Shown: positions 21,101 through 36,100 of the stretch, in pieces
Position numbering within the stretch: the first letter of the stretch is position 1
How the letters are laid out: each line of letters begins with the position of its first letter
NCBI GenBank assembly: GCA_964016885.1
Contig: OZ024743.1
Coordinates: forward strand, 185,300,962-185,364,961
Reading direction: 5' to 3'
DNA from: Eledone cirrhosa
Taxonomy: Eukaryota; Mollusca; Cephalopoda; Octopoda; Eledonidae
DNA length: 64,000 nucleotides
Made by a program: the position numbers and the translations under genes
Notes under the pieces: generated by a model
The model's input: the letters and a program-made list of their open reading frames with translations, nothing else
Told to the model about the DNA's origin: nothing
Databases searched by the model: none

Positions 21101-24100
21101 ACGTCTCTGAACAGTTTCCAGGTGGTCAATATTCTGAGCAAGATAGGGGTTCCAGACTGGTGATGCAAATTCTAAGTGTGGCTTCATCATAGCCATGTAC
21201 AGCCTTATAAAAGACATTTTAAAAATTATTATTGGGATTTGTTTGTTTTTAATCCCAGCTTAGTTGTTTGTCTTTTATTTACTTTTACAACTATGATTTG
21301 TGATGAAGTTTTTTTATAGACTGTTTTAACATGAAGCCAACTATTTTAGACTTGAGTTTTCATCATTTCTTCCATATTACATAACCACAGAGTAAAGATA
21401 ATATTTAGCAACTTAACATGGCCACATGGGACATACATGCTTTCAGTGTATAAATAATTAGGATATTATGAAAGAAAATACTTGTATATTTAGTGTGAAC
21501 TAAGTAGATATTTTTTTGTCATCCGCCAAAAAAAAAAAAAAAGAAGAAAATTGTTTTTGTAATCTATGAAAAACTACTTACAGATATTTTTTTCACTGAA
21601 TCCACTGCTTTATTGATAGCACTCTGTTGGTAGTCGTTCTAAAAAACAAACAAAAAACCAATCAAAGTTGGTGGAATGCAAATATTATTTAATAAAGATA
21701 TTAAAAGATTCTTAAAACAAAGAAAAATCTCACTAATTGAAATTGTTTCACTGGCTCTGATATTTATGGTTGCAATTATATGAGAGTGTGCACATGAAAA
21801 AAAGAATATATATGAGAGTTCCACACTGTAAATGTGGTCGGTGTTAGGAAGGGCATTGAGCTGTAAAATACCTGGCCAAATTTACAGTCCTCATTGGAGC
21901 AAGGTACGGCGTGGCCAACTCTGGCCAGACTTGCCTCTCAGCGTGGATGACCTGTCTAACCCATGTAAGCATGGAAAAATGGATGCTAAACGGTGATAAT
22001 GATGATGATGAGAAGAAGAGAATTCAGAGAATTCAATCCATCTCTAAAATTGTCAAGCAGGCCGAGGGTGTCTTGGCATCACTCAGCAAGACCTTTGTTA
22101 GCTGCTCTCCAGCCATCTATTTAAAGCTGTATATAGCTATGGTACGACCACACTTGGAATTCGCATCATCAGTCTGGAACCCCTATCTTGCTCAGAACAT
22201 TGACTTCCTGGAAACTGTTCAGAGATGTGCAACCAAATGCATACCCTCCATCAGACACCTACCATACTCTGAACGCCTTGCTTCCCTGGGCATGGATTCA
22301 TTGAAGCTCCGATGTCTGGCAATGGACTTGGTAAACACCCACAAAGTTATTAACCATCTCGCCAACAACAACCCTGAGCACCTTTTTGATGGCCTTGTGT
22401 CTAACACACGTGGACATGCCTACAAAGTCAGAAAACAGCACAGCTCCCATGACTTTCGGAAACATTTTTTCACGCTTAGAGTTGCTGAAGCATGGAAAAA
22501 CTGCCTGCGTCAGTTGTTAGCTGCTGAGACACTGCATCCTTTAAAACCCTCATGCTTCCCGAAATTCGCCAAAACTACACCTGATGTCCCTCTTCCATAC
22601 ACATGCACACGTGTATATCATGACTCATGCACTGTTCATTTTCCTGATGTTTGTACATTACCCTATGTACTATACATACACTTTTGATGAGTTGTAGTGC
22701 ACCTGAGCACTGTACACAATATTTTCATTATTATTATTATAAAGAGTTACACAACAATCTATTGACTAATGTAAAATATCTAGTTAATCTGTATAAAGAA
22801 TACTGAAGAGATTAAAAATGTGACACATAGGTGTTTGCATTTTTATTCATGTTTCTATACTATATACTATAGCTAACTGCTTTATTTAAAAAATAAAATT
22901 GTCATCATTATCATCATTTTAAGTCTGTTTCTATGTTTTCATGGGTTAGACAGGTTGTCATGTTATGAGATTAGACAGTTCAGGTGACCACATCTTGCTC
23001 ATACATTTCATTTTTTGGGGTTGGGTATCTATGGCTCGATGGCATTCCTAACATCAGCCACTTCACAGCATGTACTGGGAGCTTTTTTCATACATCAGCA
23101 CTACAAGAATGTCAACATTAAGTTAATTTAATCATCAATAATTTTGTGTTGTTACTTAGTCTCTAATCAGCTTTGGTCCAGTAAAACTATGTGCACAGAA
23201 CATGGGTCTACATGGGTCTACAGGATCAGAGCTAACCTAGGGTTAAACAATTGTGGTCAACTGTTTTCGAAGTTTATCCTGGATCTACATTATCCAATGT
23301 GTCTTTCCCTTTTTAGGGCAGTAAAATGTAAATTGAGAGATATTTGTTTGCTGTTGAATTGATCACATAAAAGCTCGTTTGTTGGCTAATTACCATAAAT
23401 ACTCTAGCCCCCTCTCCTCATTTTATGTCTGAGAAATGGGTAAAAATCCAAGCCCCATTTATAAGACAAGAGAGCTAATCAACACATTATGGGATGGTTT
23501 TGAAATTCCCTGAGGGGAGAAAATACTTACGAAGTTTTAATATTTTGATATTTAAATGTTTTAAGTGATATTTAGCATATAGTTTTTGTTTCACAAATCT
23601 ACTATGCAATGACATTTTTACCATTTCATTTGTGAAAATAAGACTATCCCTTCCCACATTTTTAGAAAATTTTATTTCTTTATAATCTGAAAATAAAAAA
23701 GCATGAGAAAATTCTAAATTAATATAATATAAAGTATTCACTTCCCTGACATTTGTATATTATTCTATGTACTATACATGCACCTTTGACGAGTTGTAGT
23801 GCACCTGAGCACTTTACACAATAATTTCATTATTTCATTATTTCATTTATTTCAAATGGAGATATATTTTCTTTAACTATTATGAAGATCATTAGAAACA
23901 CTAGGAGGAGATGAACATGAATAGGAAATAGGAGAAGATGAAAATGAATAGGAAGAGACAGCAAGCAAGAGAGAGGAGAGGCAGAACGAGAAAAGGAGAG
24001 GGAGAGAGAGAAAGTGAGCGAGCAAAATAAAAAACAAGATTTGAAAGAAAAAGTATAATTAAGTCGCAGAGAAAAACAGTCGCTACACGTGTATGTGTGC

Positions 24101-27100
24101 ACGTGAGTGTATGCGTATAAGTGCAAGGGATATTTATGTATTAAAAAGTTCAAATAATAAAAATTAGTGAGGAAGATTCTCAATGCAATGCATAAACAAA
24201 ATCCACGACAATGTAGTAAATGTAGAAAAAAATGTTTCATAATGAAACAATCACTCCAGATATTTTAGCACCTTATTTATGTAGAATTTGAAGTTGGTGA
24301 AAATCATCAAAATATTAACCCTGAATATAAGCTGACCCCCATTTTACCATTGATTTTTCTATCACATATTCCTCGGCTTATATTTGAGTATATACAGTAG
24401 TACTTATATATAGCCTTGTTGTCAATTTTTTTTTAGCTTTGAAACTATTAAAAGTTATGTGTGCTTGAAAACTGAAGTTTGCTGTGTTGGATCATATTGT
24501 ACAATATCAACAGATATTTTGGTTCAACTATGATCTTGTATGCATATTTACAAGGAAAGATTGTGTATTAAATGTTTAAAAAATGTGTGTAATCAATTAG
24601 AGTTGAATTGGGTATTTTACTATAATTGTTTCTACTTTAGGCACAAGGCCAGCAATTACCCAGTGCATTACTGGTACTTTATTTTATCGACCCCGTAAGG
24701 ATGAAAGGCAAAGTCAACCTCGGCGGGATTTGAACTCAGATCGTAAAGGGACGTAACTATGCTGGAAAGCATGGCGTCAGACCCTCTACCGATACTGCCA
24801 ATCCACCACCCTTACCGATACTGCCAATCCACCACCCTTACCGATACTGCCAATCCAAATGATGTCTCAACATATGAGATGGTGTAAAGGGAGCCAGTGG
24901 AACTTCTACTTTACTTGCTACATATAGCAGTCAAATCTGCTTCTCAAAATACATAGAAAATTACCAAACTGTATTAGTAAAGAACACGTATGAAGACTTA
25001 CTGCCTAGAACGGTCTGACTTACAATAAAAACAGGCTGGTTACAACTTGCTTACTGATTGAACAGTTATTTCATCATACAGCATTATGTTATGTGTATGT
25101 AAATTATCTTTGCTGTAAAGATTTTGGTTAAAATTCAAGTTAATAAGTCCAAATGCAGTCATATGATTAAGAAGTTTACTTCACAACCATGTCTGGTTCC
25201 ATTGATTCATCATCTGATCCCATTGTGCAAGTTATATTTACTGTTTCACTGTAGCCACAGTTTAATAAATGACTTGTGAATGTGATCTGGTAGACAGAAA
25301 CTGTGTGGTTACCCAGCATGTCATCATCATCATCACCATCGTTATGTAACATCTATTTTTCCATGCTGGCAAGTCAGTACTTAATAGGAGCTACTAATCT
25401 CTCAGATGGGACAGTGAAGGGGGAATTTTGCTTACATAATTCTATTGCTTTTGTTGCTCACAGATTCTTGCTCTTTTTATGACAGAAAACAGATAGTAAG
25501 AAAGAAAAGTAGAGAAATAAGAGGAAAAAGAGGACCAGTGAAAGAAAGGATTTCAAAATAGGGGTCTATAATGATTAGAAAACAATGAACTGAATATGCA
25601 ATATAGATTTGAAAATAAAGAAAAAAGAAAAACCCCAAACAAAACAGAATGAGCACAAGTGATTTAAGACGAAGTGTTATCATCATTGAGGTGATTATAA
25701 AAATGTAATGAAAATGGTAATTGTATGGAGAAGCTAAAACATTATGGAATTTTAATAGCACCAAATCCCACCACCACCACCATTCCCAAATAATTATTTG
25801 AGACAGAATTGAATGTTTGTTCATGCAAGGCATAAAATAATTGTTTCTATTTTTGGCACAAGGCCAGCAATTACCCAGTGCATTACTGGTACTTTATTTT
25901 ATCGTCCCTGTAAGGATGAAAGGCAAAGTTAACCTCCGCGGGATAAAATAATGACAGACAAAACTATGCTATCACTCATTCAAGCCATACAGCATGGAAA
26001 ATAAAACATTACTTTAATAATTGTTTCTACTTTTGGCACAAGGCCAGCAATTACCCAGTGTATTACTGGTACTTTATTTTATCGTCCCTGTAAGGATGAA
26101 AGGCAAAGTTAACCTCGGCGGGATTTGAACTCAGACCATAAAGGGCCGTAACTTTTTGCTGCAAAGCATGGCGTCCGACCCTCTACCAATACTGCCAATC
26201 CACTGCCCATTACTTTAATAATGTCCTATATAAAATTGTATTAGCATATTATAACTGAATTAAGTATTAATTCAAACTGACTACAAAATTGATAGGGTTT
26301 TAGACAACCAGTCTAATATGATTTGAAACTTAGGCAAATGACAGAAAAATGTTGAGGAAGGGCAAAGTTGATTAAATCAACTCCAGTACTTGACTGGTAA
26401 TTATTGTCTCCAGAAGGATGAAAGACAAAGTTGACCAAGGTGAGATTTGAACTCAGAATATAAAGAGCCAAATGATATACCACAATGGCATTTTATCTGA
26501 TACTCTACCAATCACGTTGATTAAATCGATCACAGTACTTTACTGGTACTTTATCTTATCGAACTAGGAAGGATAAAAGGTAAAGTTGACCTCCATGGGA
26601 TTTGAACTCAGAACATAAAGGGTCACAACTAGATGCCCCAGTGCACTAATGGTTCTGCCAATCCATTGCCCTAATGCTGACAAGTGTTTTGTTGGTTGGC
26701 CGTGCTGAGTTCAATGCTTCCTATGGAATATATTCAGAAGAGTTGTTCAGCCCCACTGGACATGTTCTTCCTAATGGTTTCTAATTTTGGCACAAGGCCA
26801 GTAATATGGGAAGAGGTGAGGGTCAATTAAATAAACCCCGGTACTTTATTTTATCAGAAGGATGACAAAGTTGACCTTGATGGGATCTGAACTAAGAATA
26901 TAAAGAGCCAGAACATATACTGTGAAGCATTTGTCTGATGCTCTAACATCTCCACCAATCTCTTTATAACACTAACTGTTCAACTTTGAAGTAGGTGCAG
27001 TATTTATTATTCAATCAATCAAATTGATGCAAGCATAATACACTAGTTTAAGGGCACAATCTAACAGTAGTTACAATTTAAAATCCAGCATCTAAAGTTT

Positions 27101-30100
27101 ATATTCACTTTATCTCATAATCAGTACATAAAATATAGTAATAATGAAATGCTATGCATAACAAACACTATGCTAATTATCTTGATAAAAAATAAAGAAA
27201 TTATTTGTAATTTCATGCGGTTATTAAACTGAAAAACAAAAACACCCAAAAAACAAAGAGGAGGCAGAAAATAAATATAAAACCAAAACTGCTCAAACCA
27301 AATAACAAAAGCAATATAACTAATATAAAGAAATTTTAACAAAAACTTCTCAGCTTTGTGTCCTTTGCTTCAATACAAATTTAATTATTATCATATAGAC
27401 TTTTCTGAAATAGAAACATGTGAATTATTTTAAAGGCATGTTGTTTCCTCAAATTCTAAGACACTGCTTTTCACTAATAGAAACTTAAAATACTGCTTTT
27501 CCATGCAGAAAATAAAATACCAAATGAAGGTTATAATGAAAGAAAAAAAAAAAAAATCTGCTGAGAAGAGGAAGGAAAGATATCATGCTGACACAATGAG
27601 GATAGCACATACTTCCAAAAGTTCAGAGTATAAATATAATCCAGTTGGCTGCATGGAAAGAAAAAGCATAAGCATTCTTGTTATTACATAAAGTAGCAGT
27701 TATTTCTAAATTGATTAATATAGAAACATTAAATAATTAAGACAAATTTTATTTTAATAATAAAAGTTATTCATAAATTCATCTATCAAGAAGTCAATCA
27801 AAATATTTTAAAGGTTAGTTGTCAGACCCCGAGCAAGATGGTTGGATAACATCCATGAGCTTAGCTGGTCACACTTGGGGATCCAGCTGGATCAGTTGGG
27901 GATGGTTGCTTCTGACAGGACCTGCTGGAAGGAGTGTACCCCCATGACCCTCTTAGGAATCACTGGGCGAAGAAGTAGAAGAAGTCATCACAGAGTCACT
28001 GCAACATATCGACAGCAGGGAGAAGATATAGTGCAGTGATGCAAACTGTGGTTGTCACATAGTCATGGCAACACACTGTCACAAAGTCCCTGCAACATAT
28101 CAAGAGCGGCATCAAAGTTGATCATCACATAGTCCCTGCAATATATTGATAGCAGGGAGATTATATAGTGCAGTGAGGTCATCACATAGTCCCTGCAATA
28201 TATTGATAGCAGGGAGATTATATAGTGCAGTGAGATCATCACATAGTCCCTGCAATATATTGATAGCAGGGAGATTATATAGTGCAGTGAGGTCATCACA
28301 TAGTCCCTGCAATATATTGATAGCAGGGAGATTATATAGTGCAGTGAGGTCATCACATAGTCCCTGCAATATATTGATAGCAGGGAGATTATATAGTGCA
28401 GTGAGGTCATCACATAGTCACTGCAATATATTGATAGCAGGGAGATTATATAGTGCAGTGAGATCATCACATAGTCACTGCAACATATCGAGAGCAGCAT
28501 CAAAAAGTGAATCTGTGCAGGGAGAAAATATAGTGCAGTGATGTAAACTGAGGAAGGTTTCATCAGTATCAACTGACCAGTCCAATTCTTGCTATGTTCC
28601 TGCCCAAAAGAGACAATGTCTCTTCATTATTAACAGTATGAAAGCTGGAAGAAACCCCAGCACACCTCTCTATGCTAGACATAAGTCAATGGCAAGCTAT
28701 GTTCACTAGCTACATATATGTTTCCTGTTTTCTATATTTTCTTACTCTCGTCTATCTTTCTATTTCTTCTCCTCTTTCTCATTCTATATTCTGATGAATG
28801 ACATACACCCAAAAGATACTTTCACTACTATATCAAGCATCAAACTAATATATATTATCATTGTACTGTACTGTTCTCCCATGTTGTTGTTTTTTTCTTT
28901 TTTACTTTTCTCTGACAAGCTATATATAAATATGTAGGAATGAATGAGGAAAGATCTTGCCCAATTAGGTTTTAACAAACAGAAGTCTACCTCTGCTCCA
29001 TCAATATCCAAGACATTCCAACTTTATATTTATATAAGTATGTGCTCTAAAGTGGTTGGTGCTAGGAAGGGCATCCAGCTTTAGAAAGCTTGCCAAACAA
29101 TGGGCTGGGAGGACCCCTCAGTCATATGAAGGAGATGACAGCCTCACTAGCGTTGGTGACCGACACAACAAACTCAACCAGTACACACTGTAAAGTGATT
29201 GGTGGTAGGAAGGGTATCCAGCTGTAGAATATTGACAAACGAAGGGTTGGGAGGATCCTCAGTTGTGTCAAAGTCATGACAACCTCTCTTGTGAACTGGA
29301 CGAAACGTGAAACTGTACATTAGCGCAACTAATTAGAGAAAGGGTCAAATTAGATGATATGCAGTTTGGTTTTGTGTCTGGGAAAAGTACAACAGATGCC
29401 CTCTTCATAGTGAGACAACTACAAGAGAGATTCTTAGAGAAGAATAAGCCACTATACTTAGCTTTTGTTGACCTAGAGAAGGCCTTTGATAGGGTACCCT
29501 GAGCTGTCATCTAGTGGTCCCTAAGGAAACTAGGTGTTGAGGAATGGCTTGTGAGGACAGTGCAAGCTTTGTACAGAGGTGCTGTCAGTAAAGTGAGGGT
29601 AGGAATGGAGTTTAGTGAGGAATTCCAGATACAAGTAGGAGTACATTAGGGTTCGGTCCTCAGCCAGCTCTTGTTCATTATAGTCCTCTAAGCCATAACA
29701 GAGGAGTTTAAGACTGGCTGCCCATGGCAACTTCTCTATGCTGACGATCTGGTTCTTATAGCAGAATCAGTAGAGGAGCTAGAGAATAAATTCTGGCTAT
29801 GGAAACAGCAGTTGGAATCAAGAAGAATGAGAGTGAACTTAGCTAAGACAAAAGTGTTGATGAGTAGAAAAGAGGACAAAAACTCTGATTCTGTCAGGGA
29901 AATGGCCATGTTCGATATGTAGAAAAGGAACTGGCATAAATTCTATGGTTAGCAGGTCTTTGTAGTTTTTCACATTTTGCTTGATTGCTGTGCGAATGCT
30001 TTCATTGCTTATGTGTCCCATATAAGAGATACCTATGTCAATACATACCTCTGTAATTTCACTGTGAACATCTGCATATTTTCGCATCATAAAAAGATGG

Positions 30101-33100
30101 AGAACTAGAGCATGCATAAGTTTCAGTTTAACTTTGAGACTAATGTTCTAGTCTTGCCATATTGAACTTAACCTTGTTAATGCTGCCAATGTTTGAGCAG
30201 CTCTTGAGAGAATTTCCTGCTTTCACTCTTTTTCAATGATTATGGCATTTAGATTTTTGAAGTGATCAACAGTTTCAAGCTCTTGGCCATTGACAGTGAT
30301 CTTAGTGTCAAACTTGTCTTGGCTGTTTGGACTTGTGACTTCACAGTGCTGATTTCCATTTTGTATCTGGTGGGGGTTTCATCCCAACAGTTTACTAGCT
30401 TATTGGTATCATTGGTGAATCAGAAGTTTTTGATGTTGTGTTCTACAATACTGATGGTGCTAATGTGTTTTCAAGGGCCTCAATCATTATGTGCTAAAGG
30501 AATATGTTAAAAATGTTGATGACACGAGACATTCCTGCTGAACTCTGACTGTTGTATGGAATCACTCTTCTGTTTTTCCCTGAACGAGAACTGTGCTAGT
30601 TATTTTCTCATATTGTTGGCTGGTGATTTCAGTTAGCTGCTTGCCCATAATATATTCTTTCAATGGCTTTAGTCATTAGAAGGGGGTTAGTTGATGATAT
30701 CATTCCCAGGACATATTTTTCAAGTCTGGTTCTTACTTAATTGATCTCATTTGTGTTGAACTATTAATGATGGGGCATAAACATAAAGCACCCACCCCCT
30801 CACCAAATTTCATTTCCTCCTCAATCATCTTTAGCCATGTCATCCCTGGTCTTTCTCTTCCTCTACTTCCCTTTACATTCATTTCCATACTCTTCTCACC
30901 CAGTCATTTTCATCCTTCCTAAACACATGACCCAATCATCTCATTCCATTTCTCTTCAGAATATTCTTTACTAGTTCTATCCCTACCATCTGCAATATGA
31001 TATGCTACTCATCCATTGGACCATTTTTATTTTTGTTCTTTTTAGCTTTCACTGATATTCTGCATTCAACAGTCATGTCCTACTCTCATAAATTATGCTA
31101 TTTTTCACATATGCAGCATACGCCTATCCCTTTAGTTTCAGTGACACTCCCCTCTTCATTACCACACCACACAATTTCCGAACGTTCTTCCATGTATATC
31201 TCACTCTAAATATTGTCACAGAGTCTGATCGACCTTCTATTTTTAACATGTCTCTTAAGTATCAACATCTTCCATCTTCTCCTCATTCTCAATACCCTCT
31301 CTATCTGAAACTCTCTCATACACACTGCCACATTATTTAATAATCCCTTCACACCACTATATAAACACAGGCACAAATGTAAACACGGATATGGACACAT
31401 ACACACACACATATATGATGGTCTACTGCAGTTTCTGCCTACCAAATTTCACTTCTTCTTGTCGTATGACATATGCACAATGTTTAGAGAAACATATTGA
31501 GATTGGTGTGCCAAACTACAGTGTCATTTGTAGTATCATGGATTGCCTCCAGGCCAAATTTCCTAATTTCACTCATAAGGCATTGGTTAACCCAAAGCTA
31601 TAGTAAAAGACACTTGGTCAAGGTACCATGCAGTGGAAGTGAGCCGAAAACAACATGGTTATGAAGCAAACCCCTTAACCACACAGCCATGTCTATGCCA
31701 ATGTCATATATAATTTTTACATTAATAGCAGATAACTGAAATTTAATTTAAGTAAATATCACAGAGGTAACATGACACCACTGAAAATTGATAAATTTTC
31801 CTTTGTAAAATTGGAAGGAGTGCATTCCACTGGAGGAAGGAACATGTGAGGCAGAGTGGCCAATGCAGTGGGTGTTGCTGGCTGTTTTCTATGACAATGC
31901 CTTTGCCATTTTGTCTGCATGACACAGCTGAGATATACTGCCTAGACAGGGATGTAGTACTTGCTACTTCCTCCCCCTTTCCCTTACTTTAAGGATTCAA
32001 TGTTATTTCTTTTTTCTTTTTCACTTTTTTTTAAATATGCAAACATTATGAATTGTACATTTCTTTCTTTTGTTTTAAAATAAAGTGACAATTCTCTTTC
32101 TTGATTATAATATTTATTTTAAAAAAATATTAAATAAATAAAAATTGTAATACAAAACCCATTAACTAGTTTTACAGGGCTTTCAGATTTCTTTGTACTC
32201 TGAAAAAGCAGGACAAAAAAAAAAAGAATGCTTACCTCACTGAATGTTCGGCTCATATTTTGATTGGAAATAATTGGAGATGTAGTGTCTCTGTTCAAGT
32301 AATCTCCCCTTGTGTAATGCATTCGGTCCTGAGGCTAGAAAGTAATTATACCTCATTTTAAAATAAGACTCTGCAACATTATATATTAACTCATCATCAT
32401 CATCATTTAACATGTTTTTCTTGCTACCAAGTGTTAAACCGGTTGTAGCAGATCAAGTCAGTACTGAATCAAAGCTCTTACCAAGGGCATCATCTTAGAT
32501 ATGTTTCTGCATTCAACAGTATGCAACCAAGTGCATTTTATTGTGGCACCAGTACTAGGAAGATTGTTATATCTTTGACACAACTGAAGAGTCCTCTTGA
32601 CGTTTTGTTTGGCAAATTTTCTATGGCTGGATGCCCATCTTATCACCAACCACTTTACAGAGTGCACTTGGTACATTTTATTGTGTCATCAACACTACAT
32701 AGCTTTTGATGCCTTCGACACAAGTAAAGTGTCCTTTCATCCTTTTTTTGGCATGGTTCCTACAGCTGAATTCTGTTCTATCAACAACCACCTTACAGGA
32801 GGTACTGAATGAATTTTCATGGCACCAGTACTAGAGAGGTTGTCGTGTTGTGACTGAAGGGTTCTCTAGGATTACAAGCCAACACCAACTATTTAGGGAG
32901 GTTGCAAATCATTGACTTGACTTAAAGAGCCTTCTCTGCTCTATGGGGAGGGGGAATAGGACAAGATGAGGTAAGAAGGCTTAGTATGATGTCATTGGTA
33001 AGTGTCAATAGGTGGGAGGAGGATGGTGATAAGTATGTCATATGTGAGTCACTATGTAGTTCTCTAGGAGCGCAGAAACCCAAAATAAGAACTGACACAA

Positions 33101-36100
33101 GGTAGAAACAACTCTTTAATTTAGCCACAAACAAAGTCTCAGTTGCTGGTGGCATGATAAAATGTACCAGTCTACACTGTAAGATATACACAACAACAAA
33201 GTTGGATGGTTTTCTCTATTGATGTGTTACTGGATGATGGTATGTTGTGAGACCTGTCCACAATGAGTAATATGCTGTTAGATCTGTCCACAATGAGTAA
33301 GATATGTTGCGAGATCTGTCCATGATGAGTGACGATATGCTGTGAGACCACAATGACTAACTATATATTGTAAGACTTGTTCCTGATGAATGATATGCTG
33401 TGAGACCTGTCCAATTTACTGTTAAAAAAAAGTAAAGTTAAAGACTGTCCCAAACTATCAGGCTCATAAGGCCAATGCTTGGTTTCATTTTTCATCACCA
33501 TTAAGTGACTGACAGTATAAAACTTCCCCCTGGATAAGACACCAGTCTATTTCAGTGTTAACCCCAGGTACTCATTTTTCAACTGTATGTACTGGAGCAA
33601 TGCAAAATGAAGTGTTTTGTTCAAGAACACAATTTGCCACCTGGTCCAAGAATCAAACCCATAACATTATGATTGCAAGTCCAACACCTTAACCACTGTT
33701 TATGGAAAAACAGGTGGAAATGATGATGCAGATCAAACAAAAACCAACAGGTAACAAAAGTCTGAGGAATACAGTGGTGGTTGGTCTCAGCAAAAATCAG
33801 TTTAAATTTACCAATAGTAAAAGAAGACTGAATTAATTTTTCATAAACTGAAACTTACTTTTTTAATTTTTTTCCCTTTTTTCTTTCTTACTAATTCATC
33901 CACCATTCCTTCCAAACACATGCTAATTAGGATTGCCTGTAAAAAAAAAAATCCCGTGAAACATTTGAAAAAAATACCAATATCAACCAAATACTAACAG
34001 AAATTATTTAAACTAGTTTCTAGTGCTGTTATTATTAAGTTATATTATAGGGCAGTGAATTGGCAGTATCGGTAGAGGGTCGGACGCCATGCTTTGACGC
34101 AGAGTTACGGCCCTTGCCATTCTGAGTTCAAATCCCACCGAGGTTAGCTTTGCCTTTCATCCTTACGGGGTTGATAAAATAAAGCACCAGTGAGTACTGG
34201 GGTCAACTTAATTGACTTCCCCTCCTCTTCAAATTGCTGGCCTTGTGCCCAGAGTAGAAAAATTATTAATTTATATTAAATATAAAAATAGCAAAGTAAA
34301 TTGGTTAATGCCAGGATTGAAGCTGATGACTATCAGGTTTTTGATAAAGCTGATTCAATTTTAATTATGAAGATTTGATAAAAAAATTAAGAAGTTAACA
34401 TTGATGGAAAAATTGACAGAATATTTAAACATGAATAGTGGAATAAACTATATTGAAGCAAAAAACCCCCAGTATTTATTAAGTTTCACAAAACTGAACA
34501 AGTTCATAGATTACCAGATTATCTCAATCATTGTTTTTATGTCCATTTTTCCATTGTGGTAGGGTTGGACAAGACTTTTTTAGGCAGTATTCTATGTACT
34601 CCCTGATAACAACCCTTACATTTTTTTAAAAGTAAGGTACTATTCATCACATGTGAATCCACTGAGATGTAGGACATAAACAACGTAACCAGTACCCAAT
34701 CAATGTCAATGTGAAATAAAAAAAAAAACACACACAAAAATGTATATCATGATCATCATTTTTACATTTATTGTTCCATGTTTGAATGGGTTGGATGGGT
34801 CCCTTGCAGTACAGCATTTCTCCACTTTTTGCCTCCCTTTGTCATCTCCTCTGTGAACTTTAGCAATCTGAAATCAGCTCTCACCACCTCTGCATAGGTC
34901 TGTATTTGCAGCTTCCTTCCATTGGGATTACTCGGCACTTCTTCACCCAGCGATTATCATTCATGAACATCACATGTTCATACCAATGCAGTTTCCTCTC
35001 CTGAACACTACTTCTGATTCCTCTTATACTTAGTTTCTCCCTCAATTCATCCATGCTTTTTCGTTCTCGCATATTAACATTGCACGTCCATCGAAGCATG
35101 CTTGCCTCATTTCTCTCCAGCCTCTGCATGTCCTCTCTGTTCACTGTTTATGTCACGCAACCATGCAGCATGGCACTTCACGCACAGGTGTCATACAGCC
35201 AACCTTTCATTTGTAGAGAGAAACTTTTGTTGTAAGCAGGGCTAGCAGTTCCTTAAACTTCTTCCATCATCTCCTTATTCTAGGCACTATGCTCTCAGAT
35301 GACCCTCCTACACTGCTAATATCACCTAGGTAGCAGAAAATATTAACCACTTCTATGAATTGTATTATTTATTTTGTATATATGTGTGTATATCTATATA
35401 TATAATATGTTGTGTTGTTTCCTTGAGCAAGACACTTTATTTCACATTGCTCCAGTTTACTCAGCTGTAGAAATGAGATGATAGGGACTGGGGTCCCTAT
35501 CATTCCACTGCAAAGTGGTTGTGGAGGTGTCACGGCAAAAAAGCACCCAGCCCACACTGTAAAGTGGACGTGGAGGTGCCACGGCAAAAAAGCACCCAGT
35601 ACTCACTATAAATGAGGTTGGTGTTAGGAAGGGCATCCAGCTGTAGAAATCAAGCCAGAACCAGTTGCCGTCCCACCCTTGCAAGCAGGCAAAAGCGGAC
35701 GTAAAATGATGATGATGATGTAACTCATGCTAGCGTGGAAGATTGACGTTATGATGATGATATGTGTGTGTGTTTTCACTCAGTTTTTATCTACCAATTT
35801 CATTGCAAAGAGCTATTTTCAAAACATGAAAAACATAATAAAAATATGACTCTGCTAGCTGAAACTAATATAAAACTAATAAAACTTTAAGTAAATCTAC
35901 TGTGTTACCTGATCACTTTTGATGTTAATCCACTGTAGCTTATCTCGAGATAACTGATATTCAAATGATATTTCCAGTTGTGGCTTCACATCCTTTTTAC
36001 AGCAATTATCTCTGTCAGCATACTGAAATACAAACATAATGAATCTGAAGGCCTGAATATAGAAATTCAACTTGCCATCTTTAGACCCCCAACAAGGAAC

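Noticed and set aside
21911..22687. 258-codon frame with a Met start
   Set aside because: It is a SINE tail fused in frame to a 5'-truncated LINE; the homology is only to retroelement RT.
23144..23362. 72-codon frame with cysteines
   Set aside because: No motif, no splice context, located within an SNX17 intron.
24060..24240. Minus-strand 136-codon frame (23830-24240) as a membrane protein
   Set aside because: Its Leu/Ser/Phe richness comes from a purine-rich low-complexity tract on the plus strand.
28112..28572. Regular array resembling a CRISPR or a repeat-protein gene
   Set aside because: Units are contiguous with no unique spacers, the genome is animal, and the open frames are only a consequence of a 57-bp period.
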